From Vanrija pseudolonga (lineage: Eukaryota > Basidiomycota > Tremellomycetes > Trichosporonales > Trichosporonaceae), in assembly GCF_020906515.1 (NCBI RefSeq), contig NC_085851.1, forward strand, positions 3,906,001 through 3,970,000: a stretch of DNA of 64,000 nucleotides, read 5' to 3'. Below, in pieces: positions 36,101-48,498 of this stretch (its first letter is position 1; each line of letters starts with the position of its first letter). The notes beneath the pieces were generated by a model. That model was not told the origin of the DNA. It searched no databases and was given only the letters and a program-made list of their open reading frames with translations. The position numbers and the translations under genes are program-made.

Positions 36101-37154
36101 GTCCGACTACAAGGCTGCCGAGGCCAAGCTCAAGAAGGAGCGCGCCGTCCTTGTCGCGTTCGACACGGAGATGGCCGACCTCGAGAAGGACCTCAAAGCC
36201 AAGCGCCAGGAGATTGTCGACGCCGAGCTGGCCCTCAAGAAGCTCGACCATGACCTTGTCCTTGTCACCAAGGAGCGCTCCTCCTCCGAGGCGATGAAGG
36301 AGAATCTCGAGAAGCAGTTCACGTGGATTCCGGATGAGCACCAGTTCTTCGGCAAGCCTGGATCGCCTTACGACTTTGCGGGCGTCAACCTCAACCAGGC
36401 TCGTGAGCAGTGCCGAGAGCTCGAGGCGCAGCACAAGGGCATGGGCCGCAAGATCAACACCAAGGTCATGAACATGATCGACAACGTCGAGAAGAAGGAG
36501 CAGGCATTGCGCAAGATGATGGCGACCGTGCTCAAGGACAAGTCCAAGATTGAGGACACGATCGCCGAGCTCGACCGTTACAAGCGCGACGCTCTTCTCA
36601 AGACGTGGGAGAAGGTCAACAAGGACTTTGGTCTCATCTTCGAGGAGCTCTTGCCTGGCAACTTTGCCAAGCTGCAGCCTCCCGAGGGCCAGGACCTGAC
36701 CGAGGGTCTCGAGGTCAAGGTCCGCCTCGGCAGCGTCTGGAAGGCGAGCTTGACCGAGTTGTCGGGCGGTCAGCGATCGCTCATCGCGCTCTCGCTCATC
36801 ATGTCTCTGCTCCAGTTCAAGCCGGCGCCAATGTACATTCTTGACGAGATTGACGCCGCGCTCGACCTGCAGCACACACAACATATCGGCCAGCTCTTCC
36901 GCACACGGTTCAAGGGCAGCCAGTTCATCGTCGTCTCGCTCAAGGAGGGTCTCTTCACCAACGCCAACGTCCTCTTCCGTGCACGCTTCCGCGACGGTAC
37001 CTCGGTTGTCGAGCGCACGGCCAGCCGCTCCGCCAACGGCTTCTATGAGGACAAGGAGAACAGCGCCGGCGGCGATGGTGACAAGGCAGCCGCGGGCGGC
37101 AAGAAGCGGACAGCAGCGGGTAGCAGCACACGCGCGCCTCTCACTGTTAGATAG
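33150..37154 (+). CDS. SMC2: Condensin subunit SMC2
   Basis: Nine exons (33150-33177, 33225-33260, 33313-33416, 33461-33498, 33538-33649, 33687-33959, 34009-34287, 34325-35689, 35727-37154) give 1220 aa. The first five exons are tiny. The N-terminus [20 protein letters not shown] and Walker A NGSGKSN (~34) form the head with [11 protein letters not shown] and the [20 protein letters not shown] block, an SMC2 hallmark. Coiled coils flank a hinge (~514-660). The C-terminal head has LSGGQRSL (~1089) and Walker [13 protein letters not shown] (~1114). With SMC4 and kleisin it forms condensin, which compacts chromosomes in the nucleus. A basic Lys/Ala/Gly tail ends the protein. All intron phases are consistent and the start matches family length. 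Confidence 0.97.
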
Positions 37155-37317
37155 ACTTGCCGCCGACGATTGTGCCTGGGTGTTTTAGAGCTTGTTGTAC
37201 AGTGCATTGCTACATGGATTGAGTATCAGCAGTTGTGGTGGCGTTGTGATCGGGATCAATTGGCAATGTGGCAGGGTATAGGCTGCCGCCCGCGCGAACT
37301 GACAATCCGTTTACCGG

Positions 37318-37525
37318 TAGCGGAGGAGCAGTGGTGGACACGGAGCAAGCGTCTTGCACGCTTGTCTCCCTCTGGACAGCTGAGCGAGGCCAGGGTTCGA
37401 ATCCCGGGCTGGGCAATTCTATCATCCCCTGGCGTTAGAGGGGCCGATGAGAGTTCGGGAGTGGTTGTGTGCCTCCTTTTGTGGGTGCGAACACTGCCTT
37501 GTGTGTGTGGGGACAGACACGTACG
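37318..37525 (+). mobile_element. tRNA-derived SINE, diverged copy S0
   Basis: An A-box-like GAGCAGTGGTGGACACGG (37325 region), an anticodon-like hairpin CAAGCG-TCTTGCA-CGCTTG, the block TCCCTCTGGACAGC and a B box GGTTCGAATCC (37394-37404) follow the order seen in copies S2-S4. Downstream, GAGTTCGGGAGTGG and a GTGTGTGTGGGG tail resemble the SINE body end. It is not a working tRNA, since no matching acceptor stem is found and the T stem has a mismatch. Confidence 0.55.
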
Positions 37526-37739
37526 TGACTAATTTTTGGCGACGCTTCTACTGACTGTACGTCGCGGTATGGCGTCAAACTCTTCCTTTTGCGGTCCGTG
37601 GAGCCGCGGAAAACTCTCCAGCGAGCCCGCCGCGAATGCAGTGCCACGCTGCCGCCTTCGTGAGGCGTCTCGGCTTGCGGCCACTGATTTCATTCATTTC
37701 GCGGCTGATACAGCGAATAAGTAGACCAGCAATAACTAG

Positions 37740-38699
37740 CTATCCCGTAGTACCAGCGTGCGACCCGTTATGAGGCCCTTCCTCGCTCTTCTCCTCGGCA
37801 GGCGCCTCGTCGCACTCAGCCGCGTCCACAGCCTCCGCACCCCCCTCGCCACCCAGGCCATAAACCTCGATCCCCGGCCTCTGTCCAGGCCACCACACCA
37901 TATCTCCGAGCTTGAGGTCGGGTGTGTCGGTGTGACTCACGACGCGAGCATGCAGCTCGACCCCGCGGAGCACGACCTCGCCGTACGAGAACACACAGCG
38001 TAACGAGAAGATACAGCGGCGCTTGAGCTCGGCGCAGCTGAAGCACTTGAGCGCGTACCCGGTCACTCCCGGATGGGTGCGAGGGTCGGTCATGCGGCCG
38101 AGGTTGACGAATATGCACGGGCAGTTGTACGTCTTGCCGAGCTCGATGCAGCTATCGCACTTGAGCTGGCCTCTGGGGCGTGTCAGCTTCATCGTCGACG
38201 AGAGGGGCACTCACTCGAAGAGATACGGCGGCAGGTCGTTACGAAACTTCTTCACATACCTGGCGGTAACTGCGTCGCTCGAAAGCAGGACATTCAGCGC
38301 CTCACGAGCAGCCGAAGCTTGGCCAAGAAGGTCGAGCACCCCAGCGCCAAATGCCCCGCTCAAGAAGTTGGCCGGGCGGAGGAACGGCAGACGAGGCGAA
38401 AAGCAGGGCAAGAGGGCCGGGTGGACGAGCGCCGCGTCGACCAAGTATCCCGAGAAACGTGTCCCCGGTGTGAAATGCGTCTCCCACACGTCGGCGGCGA
38501 CGTAAATGTGCGGGTCGGGGTCAAGCTCGGGGTTGAACCGCTCGTTCCACCTTGCGACGAACGGCGCGGGGATGCCTGCGCTTTGCGGGTATGTGCCGGG
38601 GCGGCGGTCGCCGTATAGCGTGTTCATTGGGACTGGGGGGTCGACGCGGCGCCGGAAGAGGGTGCGGGTGCCGTGTGGGAGGTGGGGCTTTTCGGCCAT
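37740..38699 (-). CDS. LYP-CDNC family member C (intact six-Cys module, no coiled coil)
   Basis: Two exons on the minus strand, 38215-38699 and 37740-38172, give 305 aa. Exon 1 carries LYGDRRPGTYPQSAGIP, DAALVHPALLP, LPFLRP and closes NDLPPYLFE. The conserved phase-2 intron is 42 nt (CTGAC branch). Exon 2 starts EGQLKCDSC and keeps all six cysteines: CDSC, NCPC, CFSC and RC, followed by VELHARVVSH and MVWWPGQ. The C-terminus is a short acidic tail (AAECDEAPAEEKSEEG) in place of the coiled coil of A, B, F and G. It is divergent from member D, with 813 nt between starts. C is the cleanest copy in this island. The function is unknown; the cysteine spacing suggests a Zn-binding module. Confidence 0.85.
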
Positions 38700-39512
38700 T
38701 GTGAGTGGTTGGCCTGGTGTTGAAGACGTTATGACGCTGTGCGAAGCACGACATACTGAATGCAGTGTAGCAGAGCGACAGAGCGCGCGTGTACGGTGTG
38801 GGCTGCGACATGGGCGATTTGGCAGCGCGTCGACCCCGCACTCCCACGTGCTGCTTTGGGGTCGGACGGCGGCGAGCGAGGGGGTCATAACCCACCCCGC
38901 GACGACACGATCACCAGCCGGCTCCGGCAGAGGGGCGGGCCGAGAGGAGTGTTCCATCCCAAACACTCTTGATGGCGGCGGGGGTTCGATTCCAACATGG
39001 ATTCAACAACTGTCGTTTTGCTAGTGCTACTCGACTTTCGGCATGGAGTCGAGCGCGGCGGCGTGCGGTCGTGGGCACTGGTGAGAAGTGGTTGCCGGGG
39101 GTTGATTCTTTTTGCTCATTTTTGTCCTTTTTGCACGGGTACAGCAGCTGCGCTGAGCTGAGATCCCATGCATTGAAGCACCGGCCTGCAACTAGCAGCT
39201 CGAACGATACTACATCCACACCGTATACAGCTCTACTTCAGTGACCAGGTCGGCCACGTTGGTCCTGCTAGAGGGCCGCGAAACAAATCATGCGGACGTG
39301 GCGTGTGTGTGTGGCGGCGTGTGTTGTGTGTTTTGGTGCGAGTGGCGGACAGGCTGAGTGGATGGATTGATTGATTGATTGGCGGCTATGTACCAGTTCT
39401 TCGGCATTACCACCCCCCCGCTGTCTCTATTCCTTCCCCTCACTCTCCTTCACTGGGTCTCACCACTCGCATTCTACTCTTCTCCCCCCAAAGCAAGCTG
39501 AGACCAGTCGCG
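38700..39512. other. Divergent promoter region between family members C and D
   Basis: No gene is supported. It holds a B-box-like GGGTTCGATTCC near 38975 preceded by a hairpin (GAGTGTT...AACACTC), possibly another decayed Pol III element, and a short ATTG-unit repeat near 39364-39381. The last ~100 bases are a pyrimidine-rich leader for member D. Confidence 0.5.
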
Positions 39513-40539
39513 ATGAGCTCCGCCACCGCGGACGCAACACACGCACTCACTGTGCGCACCGCCACGAGCACACCGAACCCCAATACGCTCTACTCTCAGC
39601 GCGGGACATACCCTGCCGCAGCTGGACTGCCGTCGGGCAACGGCTGCCCGTTTAATCAGCTTTTAGTCGACATGCCCTCTCGCCCAGCGACACCAGTGAT
39701 CACCGTCGACGATGCCCTGTGGTCCATGTACTTCGCCGACGGCGCACCATACCTCCTCGACCCGGTGGTCGCGCACCCTGCCCTGCAGCCGCACTACCTG
39801 CCCTCTCTGCCGTTCCTCAGGCCAATCGAGCACCTCGCCGGAGAGAAGGGCGCGGCAATCCTCGAGTCCCTTGGGGGCAGCGGCCCGTCCCCGGCCTCGC
39901 TCGCGTTCAACAAGCTACGCAACACCGACAACAAGACCCAAGCCCACTTCGAGTCTTACTCCCAAGACTTGCCGCCGTATCTTGTCGAGTGAGTACCGGG
40001 TGCGTAATGAAACTCACCGGAAGACCACAGTTCCCCTGCGACAACTGCGCCGTGAAGGACAAGCCCGGCAAGCCGTGCCCATGCTTCATGGTCAACCTCG
40101 GCCGCCTCACGACCGAAACGGAGGTGTTTGGCATGACGTCGTATCACCTCGGTTGCTACAACTGCGCCGCCAACTCTCTCTCGTGCAAGTTAGCGTTGCG
40201 CAGGAGACGCTCACCTTCTGGTCAGTCAACCTTCATGCCAGGGTGCATCTCTACCCCGAGGGCGAGGGGCTCACACGTCTCCTGTACTGGAAGGGACAGA
40301 AGCAAGGGGAGGTGTCGCGTCCCGTCACCGTCGCTGAGCGCAAGTTGGCCTCGCAATCCGGCAACATCGAGACCAAGTACGCTCCCGTTGCAGGTGGCAG
40401 GAAGACCAAGCGCCGACAGTCTCGTGGCCCCGAGGTTGACCTGCCATGGCTACGCGGTGGCAACATGGCGGCCCACTCCAGCACTGGACCTGGAAAGGCG
40501 ACCCACTCCCGCGACAAGTCGCGTGCCAAGCCATACTGA
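39513..40539 (+). pseudogene. LYP-CDNC family member D, frameshifted copy
   Basis: Exon 1 (39513-39988) encodes LYSQRGTYPAAAGLP, DPVVAHPALQP, LPFLRP and LPPYLVE. A 35-nt phase-2 intron (39989-40023) joins exon 2 from 40024, EPQFPCDNC, matching member C. The module proceeds through KPCPC, FMVNLGR and CYNC to LSCK at about 40188. There the frame breaks: the expected continuation (VSVAQETLTF, VNLHARVHLY) lies in the next frame, with no room for an intron (about 15 nt). The signature motif is also altered (LLYWKGQ for MVWWPGQ). The second frame stays open to 40539. A sequencing error is possible, but the motif drift favours a decaying gene. The start was chosen by alignment with C. Confidence 0.7.
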
Positions 40540-40749
40540 GGGTGGGTAGGATATAGGCCATCGTAGAGTCCTTGTCTTTGGAAGCACGTCTGTACAGCGG
40601 TGGCTGCTGGGTTTGCGACCCATAACTTGGATGCATCGCCAAAGATGCATTGGATAGAAGGCACCGTTCGTCACTCTCACAAAAGCAGAGACACGTGGCT
40701 TTGTGTGTGGACCGCTGGCTGAGTGTGTGGGTCATGTTGGAGTAAACCG

Positions 40750-40960
40750 GCAACCAAGCACCACACCCGCCTACCTAAGCGGGTGCCCAGGCCTGTTGTC
40801 CACAGCAGGTCGGGGGTTCGAGGCTGCTCGCAGGATCCGGACCTGCCCCAGGAGGAAGGGGGTTGGCGGCCGGGGTCCTGGAGCGGGCGAGGAGAACCTT
40901 TTGCGTGTGTGTGTGTTGCAGACACACCGCACGGGCCGTGTGGCACCTTTCGCACTTGTG
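40750..40960 (+). mobile_element. tRNA-derived SINE copy S1
   Basis: It has a hairpin CACCCGC...GCGGGTG, a B box GGGTTCGAGGC (40814-40824) and the shared body ATCCGGACCTGCCCCAGGAG followed by GAAGGGGGTTGGCGGCCGGG, then a GTGTGTGTGTG run. With S2 it also shares a 3' segment GCCGTGTGGCNCCTTTCGCAC. The A box is degenerate. Confidence 0.8.
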
Positions 40961-41320
40961 TGCCACATTGGCCCCGCACGCCCCAGACACACGCACGTTT
41001 GCGGGTAAGCAACTTTTTCGTTGCGGTACGTTGCATAACTATCGACCATGTGGAAGCTGGTTCAAGGCTTTATGCACATGACAAAGCAGTTGGCTGTTGA
41101 GCATCTTCTCGCATAGATGACCATGTCTGCACTTTACCCACGTCGGCTTGCAGTTCGGCCACGCGCCTGCAGACTCTGGATGTGGTGTCGACCATGCCGC
41201 CAGTAAATACGTGGACAGAGACACGATGTGAAAAGACTGGAAATTACGAATGCAGTCTACGGGGGCGTTTCGACACGAGATCAAAACGGACGCTGGCTGC
41301 CACCAAACATCGCACCACAA

Positions 41321-41521
41321 GTGTGAAGCTGTGGCGGCCACGGAATAGCAGTACTTCTGCAACGTCCCTCTGGTCCTCACAGCGGGCGTTCGATTCGCTG
41401 CGCTGAATCCGGACCTGTCTCAGGAGGAAGGAGATTGGCGGCCGGGGTTCGGGCGGGGAGGAGAGTCGTTTTTGCCTGTCGATGCACACATGTGTGTGCC
41501 GTGTGGCTCCTTTCGCACCCA
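41321..41521 (+). mobile_element. tRNA-derived SINE copy S2
   Basis: It has an A-box-like GTGAAGCTGTGGCGGCC, a hairpin GCAG-TACTT-CTGC, the block CGTCCCTCTGGTC, a B box CGTTCGATTCGC, then the body CTGAATCCGGACCTGTCTCA and GGAGATTGGCGGCCGGGG. It ends in GT-rich sequence and the GCCGTGTGGC segment also found in S1. Confidence 0.8.
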
Positions 41522-41872
41522 CCCCTTTCGCACCCCTTCCACACACCTCCACACGTCTGCCAGGGGTAATGAATACGAGTGTGAGCCCTTCGACCACATT
41601 TTTACTGTCTTTTCACGCTCTTGGAAGCACGCGCTGCATGACTGTTGGGCACTGCACTTATTCTCTGGTCCTGGTGGTGCTGAATTTCCAAGGTTTGCAG
41701 CCCACCTTCACCTGGGCTCCGGTGGTCGGTCAGGTCTAATCACAAATGCAGGCATCCGCGTTCTGCTTGCATCTAGCACCAAGATCGCTGGTAAGGCATT
41801 ACACACCGAATGCGATTAGCAGCGTGGGCGGAGGTTATAGCCACACAAGCCTGACCGAAAACATCGCATTTC

Positions 41873-42062
41873 GGTGTCGAAGTGGTGAACATGGGAAAGC
41901 AGTTCTTCTGCTCCTCCCCTCTGTTCAACACGGCAGTGGTTCGATTCCGCTCGCTGAATCCGGACCTGCCCCAGGAGGAAGGGGGTTGGCGGCCGGGGTT
42001 CGGGAGTAGGGCGAGTTGCTGTTTTGTGCCTCGTGGGCGAGTGCGTGTGTGTGTGTGTGCGG
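41873..42062 (+). mobile_element. tRNA-derived SINE copy S3 (best preserved head)
   Basis: The A-box region reads TGTCGAAGTGGTGAACATGG, the anticodon-like hairpin is AGCAG-TTCTT-CTGCT, the variable-arm-like block is CTCCCCTCTGTTCAACACGG and the B box is GGTTCGATTCCG. The body CTGAATCCGGACCTGCCCCA continues to GGCGGCCGGGGTTCGGGAG and a (GT)n tail. The head layout is that of a class II (Ser/Leu-type) tRNA. Confidence 0.85.
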
Positions 42063-42392
42063 GGTAGTGGGGAACTTGCAGGAGCATGATTTTTGTTTTG
42101 TCTCTCAAGGAAGGAAACCTAAGAATGTCTCGATTCGTGCTATCTATTCTCAATTTGCGTTGCGTTGAGGGGCTCTACAATCCGGAAAATTATGGCGACG
42201 AGTGATCCAGCGGCCACCATGTCACGAGCAGTATCCACTTCTGTGTCATTGTGTTGTTGAACCGAACCCTCAGGACGTGGGGACAGACGAGACACGCTGA
42301 ATCCCAAGTTCCGCGCCAAAGTATTACTGCATGGCGCTGGGTCATGTGATCTGCTTTTAGGCGACCCAACCCGTCACCAGCACACACCAGAC

Positions 42393-42600
42393 GGTGGGAG
42401 TCGTGGTGATACGGAAAGGGCGGTAGTACCGCCAACCCGTTGGTCACCACGGCGGCGGTTCGAGCCCGCTCGCTGGATCCGGACCTGTCTCAGGAGGAAG
42501 GAGATTGGCGGCCGGGGTCCGGGGGTGGAGGAGAGTTGCTTTTTTGTGGTGCGTGGTGTGTGTGGTGTGTGTGTGTGGTGCGTGCGTCGTGTTTGTGTGT
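42393..42600 (+). mobile_element. tRNA-derived SINE copy S4
   Basis: It has an A-box-like GAGTCGTGGTGATACGG, a short hairpin GGCGGT-AGT-ACCGCC, the block GTTGGTCACCACGGC, a B box CGGTTCGAGCCCG, the body CTGGATCCGGACCTGTCTCA through GGCGGCCGGGGTCCGGG and a (GTGT)n tail to about 42600. Confidence 0.82.
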
Positions 42601-42987
42601 TGTGGCGGCGCCACTGACCCTGGACACCACACACACCCACACAACCGCGCTCATGCTTCTGTTAGCTCCGCGCGAGCGATTCAAGCTGGGTGCAGCTGCA
42701 TGCACAAGATGCTGATATCATGCTTGCGGGCCAGTTGGCCTATACTGACGCTCTCGCTTGCCATTGACGGCAGAGTCTGAGATGCCAAGAAGATGTGCTG
42801 TCTGAGCTGTGTGCACGACATCCGTGTGTGTGCACGCCATGAGTGTGTGTTTTGGTGCGAGATCGAGTGGGTCGGAGCGAGCGTGGGACGGCACGTTGAC
42901 CGACACGTTGACTGACACACGCACACACACCGCCCACCACCGACTCATGTCGCCTTCTTGACATTGTACTCCTTCCACCAACACACC

Positions 42988-44400
42988 ATGTCTCGCATCC
43001 TGCACGCCAACCGAACAATGCAGCACAAGGCTCCCCCGATCCTGCACAAGATAGAGGGGCGCCGCACCGCGCTCACGAAGCCGCCGTCCGCGCGCGACCT
43101 CTACGGGGGCAAGTATCCGCGCCTTGTGGGCGTGCCAGACAAGGAGGTCGCCGAGTTTCTCGACAACGACATGCGTAACGACCGCTATCCGGTCCTGTGG
43201 GTCGACGACAACCTGTACCGCAGCTACAAGGAGGACCTGTTCGACCGCCCCCGCAAGCTCATGGACCCGGTGCTGGGCCACCTCCACCTCCATCCGCGGT
43301 TTGCCTGGCTGCTGCCCTTCCTCAAGCCCCTGCCCCGTCTAGCGGGTATGCAGGGCGGCGCGGTGATCGACCTGCTCAACAAGCCCGCCTCGGGGCGGTT
43401 CGCGCTCAACAAGCAGCGCTAACCAGTGGACGACAAGGCGCAGAAGTACATCGACGAACACGTCCACGACTGGGCGGCATACCTGTATGAGTGAGTCTGG
43501 CGCTTGCGAAGCGGTGCTTTGTCCGCCGAGCGAGGCGTGCGGGCTGGGAGTGAAGCAGAAACGCCAGGTGCCTGGGCAGCTGTGTGACACTGGATGACTG
43601 CCACATTGCCACTCGTCCGAAGTCCTGCTCGTGCTAACCACAACAGAGGCCAAATCCCATGCGACCGCTGCCTGTCCATCGCCCAGAACCACCAAGACGA
43701 GCCATGCCCGTGCTTCTTCGTCAACCTCGGCGGCGTGAACAAGAAGCAGGGTGTGCAGGCGTACAAGCTCAACTGCTATCGCTGCGCGCAGGTCAACGAG
43801 GCGTGCACCTTCACCGTGGGGCAGGGCCAGATTGTCTTCCGCAGGATCCAGCTGTACGCGCGCTTCGTCAGTAACCCCACCCGCGACATGTCACTGGAGC
43901 AAATGGTCTGGTGGCCCGGCATGGTGAAGGGCCCTGCGACGGAGGCGTCGCCTACGGTGCTTGATAACCCCGATGAGCGCCGTCGTCCGGCTAAGTGGGA
44001 CGCGCCGAGCACCGCCCAGCCTGCCAGTGGCATTGAGGAGCGCCGACGGAAGCGCCCCAAACGTGGAGCTGTCACTAGTGACGGCGGTGCCACGCACGTT
44101 CTGCCGTCCCTTTCTGGGGCCACTGACTTGCACAGCGCGCATGTACAGGCCTCTGTCTCGGATGGTGACAATGGTCTTGACTCTGGCACCATCCCGCAGC
44201 TGCATGCGGAGGACCAGGCCAAGCGTGGCCAACGTGGGTCATCAGACACTGCCTCGGGAGGCACCCAGCAAAAGCGTAAGCGTGAATCCACTCCGCTGGA
44301 GGACGTTCGCAACGAGTCGGCCGCCACACGTGCGGACAACCCCAAGGCCGCCGTCAACCAGGTGGGGTCGCTCCTCAAGCTGGCCTCTGACTCAAAGTAG
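42988..44400 (+). pseudogene. LYP-CDNC family member E, with a premature stop in exon 1
   Basis: Exon 1 (42988-43490) encodes LYGGKYPRLVGVP, LMDPVLGHLHLHP and LLPFLKP. An in-frame TAA at 43420-43422 falls where the paralogues have coding sequence. The frame then resumes (DDKAQKYIDEHVHDWAAYLYE) up to a normal donor. The phase-2 intron is 156 nt with a GCTAAC branch. Exon 2 (43647-44400) is fully open: EGQIPCDRC, EPCPC, CYRC and ACTF (all six Cys), then QLYARFVSNP and MVWWPGM. A polar tail with basic patches (RRRKRPKRG, QQKRKRES) looks like nuclear localisation signals. Without the TAA the protein would be 418 aa. Either a young pseudogene or readthrough is possible; TAA-C is not a known leaky context. 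Sequencing error is not excluded. Confidence 0.72.
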
Positions 44401-47998
<3,598 letters not shown>

Positions 47999-48498
47999 AG
48001 TGTAGAAAGCCTGTAGGTTGTACCTTGTACCCATGGATACTTGACTCGGCTGGGTTGGTCGGCCGACCGCCCTCGTCGCGAGGAGGTGGACGCAGCGTCG
48101 CATCATTGCTAACCGCTCCCATGCACACTGACCTACAGCATGTCGCGCTATGCACTTGGAAGCAGCGGTGCGAGGGGCTGCTGCATGCGGAATCCGTCGA
48201 TGTGACGACTGATGCGGTCGTCGCTGTTGTTGCCACTTTGCCACCCCCGCATCCGCACTGGGTGTTGTTGCTTCCTTTGCGCCCCGCCGGCGTCCAAAGT
48301 CGACGCATCATCCACACACTCACTCACCCTCTCTCACTCTCTCACTCACACTCTCACTCTCACTCTATATCAGCCCCCTTCACTCTCACCTACATCCTCT
48401 ATCCTCACTCTTCCTCTCTCATCATCCCCCTCATCCACCTCACCCACCAACCGTCCTCCTCGTGAGGCACACCTTTCACTCAACTTACCACCATCAGA
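47999..48498. other. Intergenic region with pyrimidine-rich promoter
   Basis: No gene is supported. A long CTCACT/CACTCT repeat tract (about 48320-48366) followed by TATAT marks the promoter of the 48499 gene. Confidence 0.65.

Larger units (their letters stand above)
40540..42987. other. SINE-rich intergenic region between members D and E
   Basis: No gene is supported in these 2.4 kb. Four SINE copies (S1-S4, listed separately) fill much of it. The spacers are AT-richer than the surrounding DNA and contain GT microsatellites. Confidence 0.7.

Noticed and set aside
35733-36884. 383-aa minus-strand Leu-rich open frame
   Set aside because: Antisense of the SMC2 coiled coil; Leu/Val/Glu composition is a product of the Lys/Glu/Ala codons.
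37320-37415. tRNA gene with B box GGTTCGAATCC
   Set aside because: No partner for the GCTGGGC 3' end, a T-stem mismatch and C33 in the loop; better explained as a SINE head.
38940-39010. B box GGGTTCGATTCC with hairpin between C and D
   Set aside because: The shared SINE body is absent, so I could not assign it to the family; kept only as a note in the intergenic entry.
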